The notes: generated by a model not told the origin, from the letters alone. DNA of 64,000 nt from Streptomyces sp. NBC_01788 (GCF_035917575.1 NZ_CP109090.1:3658001-3722000), one strand, 5' to 3'; positions 1-9,088 are shown, numbered from the stretch's first letter. Program-made: numbers and translations.

Positions 1-1299
1 CTCGACCACCTCGGCGTCCCGGGGGCGGAGGGTTTCGGGCAGGTCGGAGTCGTCGTCCTGATGGGCGGCGGCCACGGCCGCGGGCGGCAGGAAGGAGGTG
101 CGCGGCAGCCGGTCGAGGACGGCCTGCCGCAGCGCGCCGTCCAGTTCGCCCTTGCCCAGAGGTCCCGGCACGAGGTCGATGACGCCCTCGGCCACCGGCC
201 GCCAGCCGGCGAGGAGTTCGGCGTAGGCGTCGGCCGCGCGCTGCACGAGGAAGTCGGTGAGCGGGCCGGGCGCGGTGTGGCGGCGGGTGCTGTCCAGCGG
301 GAACGAGGCGATGAGCAGGGCCGGCACGCCGAGGGGTTCCTCGCTGGGGGTGGGCGCGTGGACGACGGGGCTGCTGCGGGGGCGGGCCGGGCTGCCGTCG
401 GCGTCCACCGGGACGGCCCAGGTGACCGACCAGTGCGGGCGCAGGCGCTCCTCCACCGGGCGGTCGGCGAGGAGTTCGGGCGTGAGCGCGCCGTGCGCGC
501 CCGCCGTACGCCAGCGGGTTGTGCCCTCGCGCGTGTCCTCCACGACGGTCAGGGCGCCCTCGGTGCGGCGGCGCAGGGTGCGCGGTGCGGCGTCGCCGAT
601 CTCGACCACGACCTCCTCGAGCCCGGGCAGGGCGAGGAGCAGGGCGTCGTCGACGGCGTGCAGGAGGCGTTCGGCGAGGTCGGCGGCGGCCGCGTCGCGC
701 AGGCGCAGGATGACGACCGTGTCGTAGGGGCCGGGCGCGGTGCCCTCGGCGGCGAACGGCAGCCGCAGCAGCGGTACGTGTCCTTCGCGGCGGCGGATCT
801 CGTCGCCGAGGCCGGGGCTGTGCCGTGCGGTCTCCTCGGCGAGCGCGCGGGCCTCGGCCAGCGACCACCGGACACCGCCGTGCCGGCCGACGACGGCGGG
901 CTCGTCGGTGACGGCGAGGACGGCGGCGAAGCCGACGCCGAAGCGGCCGACGGCGCGGTCGCGGGCGTCGTCGCGCTTGGCGGACGCCCGGAGCGTGGCC
1001 AGCGACTCCACACCGGCCGCGTCGAGCGGAGCGCCGGTGTTGGCGGCGAGCAGCACGCCGTCGCGCAGGGTGAGCCGCAGCCGGCCGGGCACGTCCGCGC
1101 GGGCGGCGGCGTCGGCGGCGTTCTGCGCCAGCTCGACGACGAGCCGGTCCCGGTAGCCGCCGAGGACGAGGTCCTCCTCCGCGTTGGCGTCCTCACGGAA
1201 CCGGGCCGGGCTGGTGGCCCAGGCATCCAGCACGCCGCGGCGCAGGCGCGCGGTCCCGAACGGATCCCCTCCGGCGGACGGCTGCACCAACATGCTCAC
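1..1299 (-). CDS. Sacsin/HSP90-like GHKL ATPase-domain protein (C-terminus beyond window)
   Basis: The reading frame is open from 1299 to the left window edge, so at least 433 residues are present and the C-terminus is missing. The N-terminal third has a Bergerat-type ATP-binding fold: ELAQNAADAA (about residues 57-66), a NTGAPLD turn (about 87-93) and GRFGVGF (about 118-124), as in HSP90, sacsin and MutL. Such proteins are annotated in actinobacteria as sacsin N-terminal ATP-binding-like; their substrate is not known. The GTG at 1299 has GAGGAG 7 nt upstream. GTG 1305 and ATG 1293 are in-frame alternatives. The gene probably shares its upstream region with the DUF3027 gene, which lies on the same strand. 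Confidence 0.82.
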   Translation of the reverse strand, partial: MSMLVQPSAGGDPFGTARLRRGVLDAWATSPARFREDANAEEDLVLGGYRDRLVVELAQNAADAAARADVPGRLRLTLRDGVLLAANTGAPLDAAGVESLATLRASAKRDDARDRAVGRFGVGFAAVLAVTDEPAVVGRHGGVRWSLAEARALAEETARHSPGLGDEIRRREGHVPLLRLPFAAEGTAPGPYDTVVILRLRDAAAADLAERLLHAVDDALLLALPGLEEVVVEIGDAAPRTLRRRTEGALTVVEDTREGTTRWRTAGAHGALTPELLADRPVEERLRPHWSVTWAVPVDADGSPARPRSSPVVHAPTPSEEPLGVPALLIASFPLDSTRRHTAPGPLTDFLVQRAADAYAELLAGWRPVAEGVIDLVPGPLGKGELDGALRQAVLDRLPRTSFLPPAAVAAAHQDDDSDLPETLRPRDAEVVE

Positions 1300-1424
1300 G
1301 TTCACTCTCCTCATCGGCGTGACGACGAAGGTACCGCGCAGGGGAGAGGCCATTCGCCCGGCGGACGGCCGGACCGGTCAAGACCGGTCACGGGGCAGAC
1401 CGGGGCCTGCCCGTCCTGCCCGTC

Positions 1425-2351
1425 CTAGGAGTGCCCCAGCTCGGCGGTCTCGTCGTCCCCGGTCACCGGAACCGAGCCGGAGTCCTCGGCCGGACGCAGC
1501 GGGAAGGGGTCCACGCGCGTCTCGTCGATCACCGGCGGGGGCGGCTGCGGGGGCTTGGGCATCACCGCGGCCTCGGAGTGCCCGCCGCAGCCGTACGTCA
1601 GGGAGACCATGCGGCCGTCGGCCGGGGAGAACTCGTTCGCGCACACGCCGAAGGCCTGGCCGAGCGAACCGCCGATCGGCACCAGGAAGCCGCAGCTCAC
1701 GCAGGCCGCCGGGGCCGCCTGGGCCATCGGGGTCTTCGCGCCGAAGCCCTCCTCCCAGCGGTCGGCGGCGACATGCAGGCCGTAGCGGGACAGGACCCGG
1801 GCGCGGCGCATGCCCAGTTCCTCGGCGAGCGCGGAGATCGAGCCGCGGGACGGCGCGGTGGGGAGGTTGCTCGGCGGACCCGCCGTGACCTCGGCGTCCT
1901 CCGCCTCCGCCAGCTCGGCCATCTCCCCGGAGACGGCGGCGTTCGGCGCGGGCTCGTCCTCGCCGGAATAGCCGGGTTCCAGGCGGAGGTCCTCGGCGTC
2001 GGTGGGCAGCAGGTCGCCGGGGCCCATGTCGCCCGGGCGCAGGCGCTCGCTCCACGGCACCCACTCGGGGGCGAGCAGCGCCTCCGGGCCGGGGAGCAGG
2101 ACGACCTCGTCCAGGGTGACGATCTTGGCGCGTGAGGCGCGGGCCACGGTGACGGCCCAGCGCCAGCCCCGGTACCCGAACTCCTTGCACTCGAAGAAGT
2201 GCGTGACGACCCGGTCTCCCTCGGAGAGCACTCCCGCGTGCTCGCCGACGACACCGGGCGCGGCCGCCTCCTCGGCTGCGGCCCGGGCGAGGTCGACGGC
2301 CTCGGCGCACAGGCGGTCGGGGGTGCGGCTTCGCGTGGTCGCTGCGCTCAC
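1425..2351 (-). CDS. DUF3027 domain protein
   Basis: This 308-residue protein has the look of the actinobacterial DUF3027 family. It has an N-terminal alpha/beta part with a Trp-rich stretch (GYRGWRWAVTV), an acidic linker of about 50 residues, and a C-terminal Cys cluster (CVSC, then GVCANE and GCGGH, about residues 215-260) that could bind a metal. The family's function is unknown to me. The frame stays open upstream to 2480, but that part is Arg-rich and does not look like protein. GTG 2351, beginning Val-Ser-Ala-Ala-Thr-Thr-Arg, has an AGGAGAG box about 12 nt upstream and was chosen. It lies just upstream of the sacsin-like gene on the same strand. Confidence 0.85.
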   Translation of the reverse strand: MSAATTRSRTPDRLCAEAVDLARAAAEEAAAPGVVGEHAGVLSEGDRVVTHFFECKEFGYRGWRWAVTVARASRAKIVTLDEVVLLPGPEALLAPEWVPWSERLRPGDMGPGDLLPTDAEDLRLEPGYSGEDEPAPNAAVSGEMAELAEAEDAEVTAGPPSNLPTAPSRGSISALAEELGMRRARVLSRYGLHVAADRWEEGFGAKTPMAQAAPAACVSCGFLVPIGGSLGQAFGVCANEFSPADGRMVSLTYGCGGHSEAAVMPKPPQPPPPVIDETRVDPFPLRPAEDSGSVPVTGDDETAELGHS

Positions 2352-2799
2352 AGGTATCGCTTCTCTCCTACGCCGTCTCTCGGGTGCGCCGGCCTGAAGG
2401 CGGCGGGGCGGACGGAGCGGACCCTGGGACCGCGTCGACGTCCGCGCCCGATCGCGCTCGGGCGCACCTACGTCATCCATTCTGCGGTATGCCCGTAAGG
2501 CGCGCGGTCGAGAACGTTCGCCACGGCGCGCTACGCACGCTACCTTCTCGTCGCCGCTCGGCCTACACCGACGTTGTCTTCACCGCGCCGCACCGGAACT
2601 TTCCCACCGCCGTCGCCCCCCGCCGAACCCCGCGGAGAACCCACCACCGCGAACGCGGTCCCGCCGCGTTCGGGACGGTCCCACCGCCGCGAGTGCCGCC
2701 GTGTGTGCCGGGGCCGGGTGGGTGGGTTCGGGGTGTCTGGTTGGTCGCATCCGCGCCGCCATGGCGCTACCCGTGCCCTTTCCGGGGCAGTATGACGGG
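2352..2799. other. Divergent intergenic region, no gene seen
   Basis: About 450 bases lie between the divergent DUF3027 and MFS genes. It should hold both promoters, but I cannot place convincing -35/-10 pairs. The frames that remain open here are Arg/Pro-rich and look like GC shadow. Confidence 0.5.
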
Positions 2800-4233
2800 G
2801 TGGCAGCCGCGAGGACGCCCCCGGGAACCACCGGCGTCGGTGGGGACAAGGGGGTCAAGGGGAGCAGCCGGGGCAGCGGTTCGGGCCGGTTCGGCGGGTC
2901 CGTCCGCGCGGTCGGGCGTGCCCTGCACCTGCCTGTGAGCGGAGCGGTCCGCGGCATCCGCAGGGCGACCAACGCCCACGGCGCCGGCGAGTCCGGGCTC
3001 GGCCGGCTGATCGAACTGCACGCGGTGAACGGCGCCGGCGACGTCATGATCACCGTGGCGCTCGCCTCCACCGTCTTCTTCTCCGTTCCCACCGACGAGG
3101 CCCGCGGCCGCGTCGCGCTGTACCTCGCCATCACCATGGCGCCCTTCACGGTCCTCGCGCCCGTGATCGGTCCCCTCCTCGACCGCCTCCCGCACGGCCG
3201 CCGCGCCGCGATGGCCGCCGCGATGCTGGCCCGCGCCCTGCTCGCCCTGATCATCGCGGGCGCCGCCGCCAGCGGCAGCCTGGAGCTGTACCCGGCCGCG
3301 CTGGGCGTGCTGGTCGCCTCGAAGGCGTACGGCGTGGTCAGGAGCGCCGTCGTACCCCGGCTGATGCCACCCCGCTTCTCCCTGGTCAAGGCGAACTCGC
3401 GGGTCACCCTCGGCGGGCTGCTCGCGACCGGCGTGGCCGCCCCCATCGGCGCGGGCCTCCAGACCCTCGGCCCGCGCTGGCCGCTCTACGGCGCCTTCGT
3501 GATCTTCGTCGCGGGAACGTTCCTGTCGTTCGCCCTGCCGCCGAAGGTCGACTCGGCCAAGGGCGAGGACCGGGCGCTGCTCGCCGCGGACGAGCAGCAT
3601 CTGCGCGGCCCGCGCCGCAAGCCGCTGAAGCGCCCCGGCCTGCGCACCGTCGGCACGGCCGTCACCCACGCCCTCGCCGCGAACGCCGCCCTGCGCTGCC
3701 TGTCCGGATTCCTGATCTTCTTCCTCGCCTTCCTGCTCCGTGAGCACCCGCTGACCGGCGAGAGCGCGGCGGTCTCGCTGGGCATCGTGGGCGTCGCGGC
3801 GGGCGCGGGCAACGCGCTGGGCACGGCGGTCGGGGCCTGGCTGAGATCGCGCGCGCCCGAGATCATCATCGTGACCGTCGTCGCCATCGTCCTGGGCGCG
3901 GCGGTCACGGCCGCGGTCTTCTTCGGCGCGTTCCTGGTGGCCTGCCTGGCCGCGATCGCCGGCTTCGGGCAGGCGCTGGCCAAGCTGTCCCTGGACGCGT
4001 TGATCCAGCGGGACGTGCCCGAACCGGTGCGGACCTCGGCGTTCGCCCGCTCCGAGACACTGCTCCAGGTGGCCTGGGTGCTCGGCGGGGCGATCGGCAT
4101 CGTGCTGCCGCTCAACGGCGTGCTGGGCCTGTCGGTGGGCGCCGGGCTCGTGGCCGCCGGCTGGCTGCCCACCGTCCGCGGCCTGCTCGCCTCGGCCCGG
4201 CACGGGGGCACCACGCGGCCCCGGGTGGCGTGA
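2800..4233 (+). CDS. MFS family transporter
   Basis: This is a polytopic inner-membrane protein of about 477 residues. After a soluble N-terminal segment rich in Gly, Ser and Arg (about 70 residues), hydrophobic segments run from VMITVALASTVFF to the C-terminus. A basic loop (DRLPHGRRAA) sits between early helices, where MFS carriers have their conserved A-loop, and a charged central loop with GEDRALLAADEQ precedes the second half. The substrate cannot be told. The start is uncertain: GTG 2800 lacks a strong ribosome site, and the frame is open further upstream with ATG 2761. The gene is transcribed alone, and the lipoprotein downstream has its own promoter. Confidence 0.85.
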   Translation: MAAARTPPGTTGVGGDKGVKGSSRGSGSGRFGGSVRAVGRALHLPVSGAVRGIRRATNAHGAGESGLGRLIELHAVNGAGDVMITVALASTVFFSVPTDEARGRVALYLAITMAPFTVLAPVIGPLLDRLPHGRRAAMAAAMLARALLALIIAGAAASGSLELYPAALGVLVASKAYGVVRSAVVPRLMPPRFSLVKANSRVTLGGLLATGVAAPIGAGLQTLGPRWPLYGAFVIFVAGTFLSFALPPKVDSAKGEDRALLAADEQHLRGPRRKPLKRPGLRTVGTAVTHALAANAALRCLSGFLIFFLAFLLREHPLTGESAAVSLGIVGVAAGAGNALGTAVGAWLRSRAPEIIIVTVVAIVLGAAVTAAVFFGAFLVACLAAIAGFGQALAKLSLDALIQRDVPEPVRTSAFARSETLLQVAWVLGGAIGIVLPLNGVLGLSVGAGLVAAGWLPTVRGLLASARHGGTTRPRVA

Positions 4234-4310
4234 GGCGCCGTACCAGGGCAGTGGGGCACGTCGCACCCCCGCGTGGGCGGGGGGCCGGGCACGCCCGATA
4301 ACCTTCGGGC

Positions 4311-4778
4311 ATGACCGTACCGCGTTCCCGCCGCGCCGCAGCCGCTCTCGGCGCCGTTTCCGCCGGACTGCTTCTGCTGTCCGCCTGCAACAAGCCGACG
4401 CCGCTGGCGACCATCACGGTCGGCACGAACTCGGTCAGCTCCCAGACCGACTGCTACAACGATGGCAAGGAAATCGGAGTCCTGGGTCTGAAGAAGTGCC
4501 TCGACCCCAAGTCGAAAAGCATCGAGAAAATCAAGGTCGACCCCGATGAGACGGTCCGCTTCGGCGTGGACCCCAGCATCGCGGACAAGGGCTGGACGAT
4601 CCTCATGAACGGTCAGCCGCTGACCGACTCCAGCAACAAGACCTACCGCACGATCCCGGGCAGCGTGTTCTTCAACGCCCAGTACGGCGCCAGTGGCAAA
4701 TCCACGCTCGTCTCCATCAAGCAGGGCGAGAACAAGGTGTCGGGTCTGTGGTCCTTCCTGCTGACCAAGGACTCCTGA
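4311..4778 (+). CDS. DUF2771-type lipoprotein
   Basis: This is a 155-residue secreted lipoprotein. It has an Arg-rich n-region, a hydrophobic core (AALGAVSAGLLLL) and a lipobox LSAC with the modified Cys at about residue 25. The mature part is a small beta-rich domain with two further Cys. Overall it resembles actinobacterial DUF2771 proteins, whose function is not known. A TAACCT -10-like box ends 6 nt before ATG 4311, which suggests a leaderless transcript. The 3' end overlaps the likely start of mqnB by about 31 bases, so it probably heads an operon with mqnB and mqnD. Confidence 0.85.
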   Translation: MTVPRSRRAAAALGAVSAGLLLLSACNKPTPLATITVGTNSVSSQTDCYNDGKEIGVLGLKKCLDPKSKSIEKIKVDPDETVRFGVDPSIADKGWTILMNGQPLTDSSNKTYRTIPGSVFFNAQYGASGKSTLVSIKQGENKVSGLWSFLLTKDS

Positions 4779-5512
4779 CCACGTCCTCGCCACGCGTCCT
4801 CGTCACCACCGCCGTCCCCGTCGAACGGGACGCGGTGGCACGGGCGTTCGCCGGGCCTGGGCGTGAGGAGCCGCTGCCGGCGCTGCCCGGTGCGACCCTG
4901 CACCGGCTCCCCGGACCGCCCGCCGTCGACCTGATCGCCGCCGGTGTCGGCCCCGCCCTCGCCGCCGCGACGACCGCCTCCGCCCTGACCGCCGCCGCGC
5001 TCGGCGGCGCCCCCTACGACCTCGTCGTCTCGGCCGGTATCGCCGGCGGCTTCGCGCCGCACGCGCCGGTCGGCTCCCTCGTCGTCGCCGACGAGATCAC
5101 CGCCGCGGACCTGGGCGCCGAGACCGGCGAGGGATTCCTGCCGGTGACCGAACTCGGCTTCGGCACCGTCACCCACCGTCCGCCCGAAGCGCTCGTACGG
5201 GTGATCGCGGCCGCCGTCCCGGCCCGTACCGGCACGGTACTGACCGTCTCCACGGTGACCGGCACCGCCGCCCGCGCCGACGCCCTGCGCGCCCGCCACC
5301 CGGGCGCCCTGGCCGAGGCCATGGAGGGGTTCGGAGTCGCCGAGGCGGCCGCCGCGCACCGCGTCCCGGTGCTGGAGGTACGCGCGGTCTCCAACCCCGT
5401 CGGCCCGCGCGGCCGCGCCGCCTGGCGCATCGGCGACGCCCTGGCCGCCCTGACCGAGGGCTTCGGGAAGCTGGCGCCCGTCCTCACGAGTTGGAACCCA
5501 CATGAGCCCTGA
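4748..5512 (+). CDS. mqnB: Futalosine hydrolase MqnB
   Basis: MqnB cleaves hypoxanthine from futalosine, or adenine from the 6-amino form, in the cytoplasm. It gives dehypoxanthine futalosine on the futalosine route to menaquinone. The protein shows the phosphorylase fold of nucleoside hydrolases: LVTTAVPVERDAV near the start, the Gly-rich VVSAGIAGGF, and the purine-site motif AEAMEGFGVAEAA followed by EVRAVSNPVG. The neighbour mqnD acts later in the same pathway and overlaps its stop by 11 bases, which supports the assignment. The start is uncertain. GTG 4748 overlaps the lipoprotein gene (254 residues), while CTG 4775, with AAGGA just upstream, would give 245 residues. Confidence 0.92.
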   Translation: MVLPADQGLLTTSSPRVLVTTAVPVERDAVARAFAGPGREEPLPALPGATLHRLPGPPAVDLIAAGVGPALAAATTASALTAAALGGAPYDLVVSAGIAGGFAPHAPVGSLVVADEITAADLGAETGEGFLPVTELGFGTVTHRPPEALVRVIAAAVPARTGTVLTVSTVTGTAARADALRARHPGALAEAMEGFGVAEAAAAHRVPVLEVRAVSNPVGPRGRAAWRIGDALAALTEGFGKLAPVLTSWNPHEP

Positions 5513-6413
5513 CAGCAGCCGACTGCGGATCGCCTACTCCCCCTGCCCCAACGACACGTTCGTCTTCGACGCGCTCGCCCACGGCCGCGTCCCCGGCGCG
5601 CCCGCGCTCGACGTCACCTTCGCGGACATCGACGTCACCAACGGCATGGCCGAGCGCCGCGAGCTGGACGTGCTGAAGGTGTCCTACGCGGTGCTGCCGT
5701 ACGTCCTCGGCGAGTACGCGCTGCTGCCGTGCGGCGGCGCGCTGGGCCGGGGCTGCGGGCCCCTGGTGCTCACCAAGGAGCCGGGAGCCGATCTCACCGG
5801 CCGCACGGTCGCGGTGCCGAGCGAGAAGTCGACGGCGTACCTGCTGTTCCGCCTGTGGGCCGCGGAGGTCGTTGGAAACCAGGGGGGCGGGCCCGCAGGG
5901 CCCTCGGTTGAGGGTGGTGGTGGGCGACGGGCGGGTGGGGTGGGCGAGATCGTGGTCATGCCGTTCCACGAGATCATGCCGGCCGTGCGGGACGGGAAGG
6001 TCGACGCCGGTCTGGTGATCCACGAGGCGCGTTTCACCTACGGCGACTACGGCCTGCACAAGCTCGCCGACATGGGCGAGCACTGGGAGCGCGTCACCGG
6101 GCTGCCGATCCCGCTCGGCGCGATCATCGCCCGGCGGTCGCTGGGCGAGCGGACGCTGACGGGGCTCGCCGACTCGATCCGGGCGTCGGTGCGCGCCGCC
6201 TGGGACGACCCGGAGGTCTCCCGGCCGTACGTCATGGAGCACGCCCAGGAGATGGACCCGGCCGTCGCCGACCAGCACATCGGGCTGTACGTCAACGAGT
6301 TCACCGCCGGCCTCGGCGAGGACGGCTACGCGGCGGTCCGCGGGCTGCTCACGCGCGCCGCGGCCGAGGGACTCGTACCGCCCCTCGGCCCGGACGCGCT
6401 CGCTTTTCCCTAG
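5502..6413 (+). CDS. mqnD: 1,4-dihydroxy-6-naphthoate synthase MqnD
   Basis: MqnD converts cyclic dehypoxanthine futalosine to 1,4-dihydroxy-6-naphthoate in menaquinone synthesis. The family's N-terminal signature is clear (AYSPCPNDTFVFDAL), as are the substrate-pocket segments DVLKVSYAVLPY and VMPFHEIMPAV and the IHEARFTY motif. At 303 residues it is about 20 longer than I expect. The surplus is a Gly/Arg/Pro-rich stretch at about residues 125-146, between LWAAEVV and GGVGEIVVMPF, encoded by a very G-rich palindrome-bearing segment (about 5874-5939). The frame is kept, so the enzyme may still work. ATG 5502 overlaps the mqnB stop. Confidence 0.93.
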   Translation: MSPDSSRLRIAYSPCPNDTFVFDALAHGRVPGAPALDVTFADIDVTNGMAERRELDVLKVSYAVLPYVLGEYALLPCGGALGRGCGPLVLTKEPGADLTGRTVAVPSEKSTAYLLFRLWAAEVVGNQGGGPAGPSVEGGGGRRAGGVGEIVVMPFHEIMPAVRDGKVDAGLVIHEARFTYGDYGLHKLADMGEHWERVTGLPIPLGAIIARRSLGERTLTGLADSIRASVRAAWDDPEVSRPYVMEHAQEMDPAVADQHIGLYVNEFTAGLGEDGYAAVRGLLTRAAAEGLVPPLGPDALAFP

Positions 6414-6450
6414 CCCTGTGGGCCTGTTGGCCTTGCCCCACCCCGTCGGG

Positions 6451-6834
6451 TCATACGTCCAGCTGGTCGGCGACCGCGCGCAACAGCCCGGCGACGTTCT
6501 TGCCGGACGTCTTGTCGGGGTATCGGCCGCGCTCCAGGGTCTGCGCGACCCCCTCCAGGAGGGTGGTCAGGTCCTGCACGATGGACGCCAGCTCGTCCGG
6601 CTTCTTGCGCTGGGCGGCGGCGACCGAGGGGGTCGGATCCAGGAGCGTCACGGAGAGGGCCTGGTCACCGCGCTGACCGGCGACCACCCCGAACTCCACC
6701 CGCTGCCCCGGCTTGAGCGTGTCCACTCCGCCCGGGAGCACTGAGGAATGGACGAACACGTCGCCGCCGTCGTCGCGGGAGAGGAAGCCGAAGCCCTTCT
6801 CAGCGTTGAACCATTTGACCTTGCCGGTAGGCAA
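6451..6834 (-). CDS. Cold-shock domain protein with C-terminal helical extension
   Basis: The first 65 residues form a canonical cold-shock domain that binds single-stranded RNA or DNA, with RNP1 (KGFGFLS) and RNP2 (DVFVHSSVL) motifs. It is followed by about 60 residues not found in short CspA proteins, probably helical ([23 protein letters not shown]). This 127-residue layout is common in Streptomyces. The TTG at 6834 gives MPTGKVKWF, matching how the family usually begins. An in-frame GTG at 6843 would add three residues and is equally possible. The gene converges on mqnD with a short gap. Confidence 0.92.
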   Translation of the reverse strand: MPTGKVKWFNAEKGFGFLSRDDGGDVFVHSSVLPGGVDTLKPGQRVEFGVVAGQRGDQALSVTLLDPTPSVAAAQRKKPDELASIVQDLTTLLEGVAQTLERGRYPDKTSGKNVAGLLRAVADQLDV

Positions 6835-7153
6835 AGCACGCACCCCATCTCACCGGTCAGCCGAACCACAGTTGCCGCAGGTCAGGCTATATAGCGCTCG
6901 CTCGTGCCTGCCGTTGTCCCGAAGCCTCCCCAGCTCTTTACCCGCCGTCGAGCCCGCCCACTCCAGTCGGCCGAACCTGGCCGATCTACGTGGGCGCGCC
7001 CTCTCCCGGGTGAGGGAGGCAGGGGATATCTCAGCACATGAGGGGGCGGCCGCGGCAACCCGAATTCGCGCAGAGTGACGACACCGGGACAGTAAGCGCA
7101 CCGGGCGACTGACGTTCCGCGGCCGCTTCGCCGTGAGGACCTATCCTGGTGGG
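6835..7153. other. Divergent leader and promoter region of the cold-shock gene
   Basis: About 320 bases separate the cold-shock gene from the small membrane protein gene. The stretch near 6886-6893 (TATATAGC on the plus strand) is unusually AT-rich for this genome. It may be the -10 region for the leftward cold-shock gene, giving a leader of about 50 nt. A TATCCT box at 7142-7147 serves the rightward gene. I see no coding sequence. Confidence 0.45.
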
Positions 7154-7408
7154 GTGCGTGACCAGACCCGAACCCCTTCCGAACCCACGGCCGGTGACCG
7201 GCTGGTCCGTGCGGGTGCCATCGTCTTCTTCGTCGGCGCGGTGGCCACCGCGGTGACGCTGGCGCCGCTGTTCCTCGGCGCGAAGCCCTTCCCGACCTAC
7301 ATGTTCGGGCTGAGCATGCTCATGGGCGTCGGCTTCCTGATCGCCGGTGCGGGCGTGCTCCGGTCGATCGCGGCGGGCCGCCGTCAGGCGCGCGGCGACT
7401 CCCGTTGA
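7154..7408 (+). CDS. Small two-helix membrane protein
   Basis: This 84-residue protein has two predicted membrane helices, AGAIVFFVGAVATAVTLAPLF and a second covering MFGLSMLMGVGFLIAGAGVL, with a basic C-terminus. I do not recognise its function; similar small proteins are conserved in streptomycetes. GTG 7154 was chosen because a TATCCT box (7142-7147) ends 6 nt before it, indicating a leaderless transcript. An upstream in-frame GTG at 7133 would run into that promoter. Its 3' end overlaps the convergent HAD gene by 25 bases. Confidence 0.8.
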   Translation: MRDQTRTPSEPTAGDRLVRAGAIVFFVGAVATAVTLAPLFLGAKPFPTYMFGLSMLMGVGFLIAGAGVLRSIAAGRRQARGDSR

Positions 7409-8031
7409 CGGCTGACCGGCGCGCCGCCGGCCACGAGCCAGTCCGGGAACGCGGTCAGATCCGGAAGCACGACGTCCGCGCCCGCCGCCCGCAGTTCCCC
7501 CTCGTCACACGGTCCGGTGGCCACCGCCACCGACAGGGCGCCGGCCGCCCGGGCGCCCCGCACGTCCCCGACGTGGTCGCCGACGTACACCCGGGCACCG
7601 TACTCGCGCAGCGCCTCGGCCTTCTGCTCGGCCCACAGACCGCCGATCACCGCGTCCGGCTCGATGCCCAGGTGTTCCAGGTGCAGCTTGGCGTTCGGCT
7701 CGTACTTGGCGGTGACCACGATCGCCCGTCCGCCGGCCCGCCGCACGGCCTCGATGGCCTCACGGGCGCCGGTCAGCGCGGGCGTGGCGGAGACGGCTGT
7801 CGCCGGGTACAGCTCCCGGTACAGGGCCCCCACCTCCTCCACCCGCTCCGCCGGGAACCAGTTGACCAGTTCCTCCGCGAGCGGCGGACCGAGCCGTGTG
7901 ACCGCCAGGTCGGCGTCGATGTACGTCCCCGTCCGCGCGGAGAGCTCCAGGTAGCAGGCGCGGATGCCGGGGCGGGAGTCGATGAGGGTCATGTCGAGGT
8001 CGAAACCGACGGTCGGCGGGTGAGAGGTCAT
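7384..8031 (-). CDS. HAD-family hydrolase (phosphatase)
   Basis: This is a cytoplasmic phosphatase-like protein of 215 residues. The HAD motifs are in order: motif I GFDLDMTLIDS with the nucleophile Asp, motif II in VVTAKYE, Lys in NAKLHLEHLG, and motif IV in VGDHVGDVRGARAAG. The helical cap inserted after motif I (residues 25-90) points to the phosphoglycolate phosphatase/beta-phosphoglucomutase-like subgroup, but the substrate cannot be read from sequence. ATG 8031 (MTSHPPTVGF) is preferred over ATG 8040. The gene overlaps its convergent neighbour by 25 bases. Confidence 0.9.
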   Translation of the reverse strand: MTSHPPTVGFDLDMTLIDSRPGIRACYLELSARTGTYIDADLAVTRLGPPLAEELVNWFPAERVEEVGALYRELYPATAVSATPALTGAREAIEAVRRAGGRAIVVTAKYEPNAKLHLEHLGIEPDAVIGGLWAEQKAEALREYGARVYVGDHVGDVRGARAAGALSVAVATGPCDEGELRAAGADVVLPDLTAFPDWLVAGGAPVSRQRESPRA

Positions 8032-8113
8032 ATGGGCCATTGTGCCCAGGGGGCACGGCCACGAGACCTCAGGCCCGTGTGACGTACACCTGCTTCCGGC
8101 GGTGTGCTCGTAC

Positions 8114-9088
8114 CTACTTCCGGCGCTGCGAGCGCCACACCAGGAACAGCGCCGACAGCACGGCCGCGGCCCGGACCACCCACGGCCAGGTCTGGGCGAC
8201 CGCGTCGTTCATGTGGCCCTCGGCGATCGGGGTGCCCCACCGGTCGTCGGTACGGCCCCACAGCCAGACCGCCCACGAGGCGAGCGCCAGGCCGGGCATG
8301 CCGACGACGGCCCACTTGGACTCCGTGGGGGTCAGCCGGCGGGAGGCGTAGGCGATGACCCAACCGAACAGCAGGGCGTACCAGTTGCCCAGGACCGCGC
8401 CGACCACCAGCAGTACGGCCGCGAACAGCAGCAGCGGATTGCTCCGGCCCGTCAGCAACGGGGGCAGCGCGAAGCGCCGGCGCCCGGCGGGCGCGTCCGG
8501 CTCGGCCGCCTCCTCCGGCTCCGCGGGGCCGGCCTCGGGCGCCGGCTCCGTCTGCGCGGGCTCCTTCGCCGGCGGGGGCTTGAGCAGCTCCGGGATCTCC
8601 ACCCCGCCCATGAAGCCGGGTACCTCCTCGGCCATCGCCGGCGTCCCCTGCCCCACGCCCCACCACTCGGAGCGGCCCGCCGGGCCGCCGAGTTCGTCGG
8701 CGGTCGCCAGGTGCGGCGGGGAAGGGCCGTCGGACGGCACGGGGCCCGTCCGCGGCGGACGCGGCCGCGGTACGACCTTGCGCAGCCCCTTCGAACGCGC
8801 CTGCTCCGCCTCCGGTTCACGCTGCGCGGGCACGGCCGGGGCCGCCGCCCCCGGTCCGCCGCCGCTGCCCGCCGCCGCGACGACGTCGTCGGGGCTGCCG
8901 AGCCCGTCGAGGATGCGGCGCACGGCGGCGGGACTGTCCACGGCGGCCTTGGCGCGGCGCCGGTCGATCTCGTTGCGCAACTCCGCGACCAGACGCATCC
9001 GGGTGGCCGAGGACAACTGGCGTTGCTGAGCGACGTCCCCGACGCGACTCAGATACTCGTAGACGACCTGATCGCTCTCGATCCCCAC
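8114..9088 (-). CDS. HAAS-type signalling domain membrane protein
   Basis: This 324-residue protein starts with a helical domain of about 65 residues (VYEYLSRVGDVAQ, then RMRLVAELRNEIDRRR and the SPAAVRRILDGLGSPDDVV turn) that resembles the HAAS domain of actinobacteria and firmicutes. A long, poorly conserved Pro/Glu/Ala linker follows. The C-terminus has about four membrane helices (LLLFAAVLLVVGAVLGNW, then the segment around VVGMPGLALASWAVWLW, and a last helix ending in WRSQRRK). HAAS proteins often pair with PadR regulators, but none is adjacent here. GTG 9088 has GGAGG at a good distance. It is divergent from the helicase-associated gene. Confidence 0.8.
   Translation of the reverse strand: MGIESDQVVYEYLSRVGDVAQQRQLSSATRMRLVAELRNEIDRRRAKAAVDSPAAVRRILDGLGSPDDVVAAAGSGGGPGAAAPAVPAQREPEAEQARSKGLRKVVPRPRPPRTGPVPSDGPSPPHLATADELGGPAGRSEWWGVGQGTPAMAEEVPGFMGGVEIPELLKPPPAKEPAQTEPAPEAGPAEPEEAAEPDAPAGRRRFALPPLLTGRSNPLLLFAAVLLVVGAVLGNWYALLFGWVIAYASRRLTPTESKWAVVGMPGLALASWAVWLWGRTDDRWGTPIAEGHMNDAVAQTWPWVVRAAAVLSALFLVWRSQRRK

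Noticed and set aside
2352..2480. N-terminal extension of the DUF3027 gene to 2480
   Set aside because: The extension is Arg/Pro-rich with no conserved features; the GTG at 2351 has a better ribosome site.
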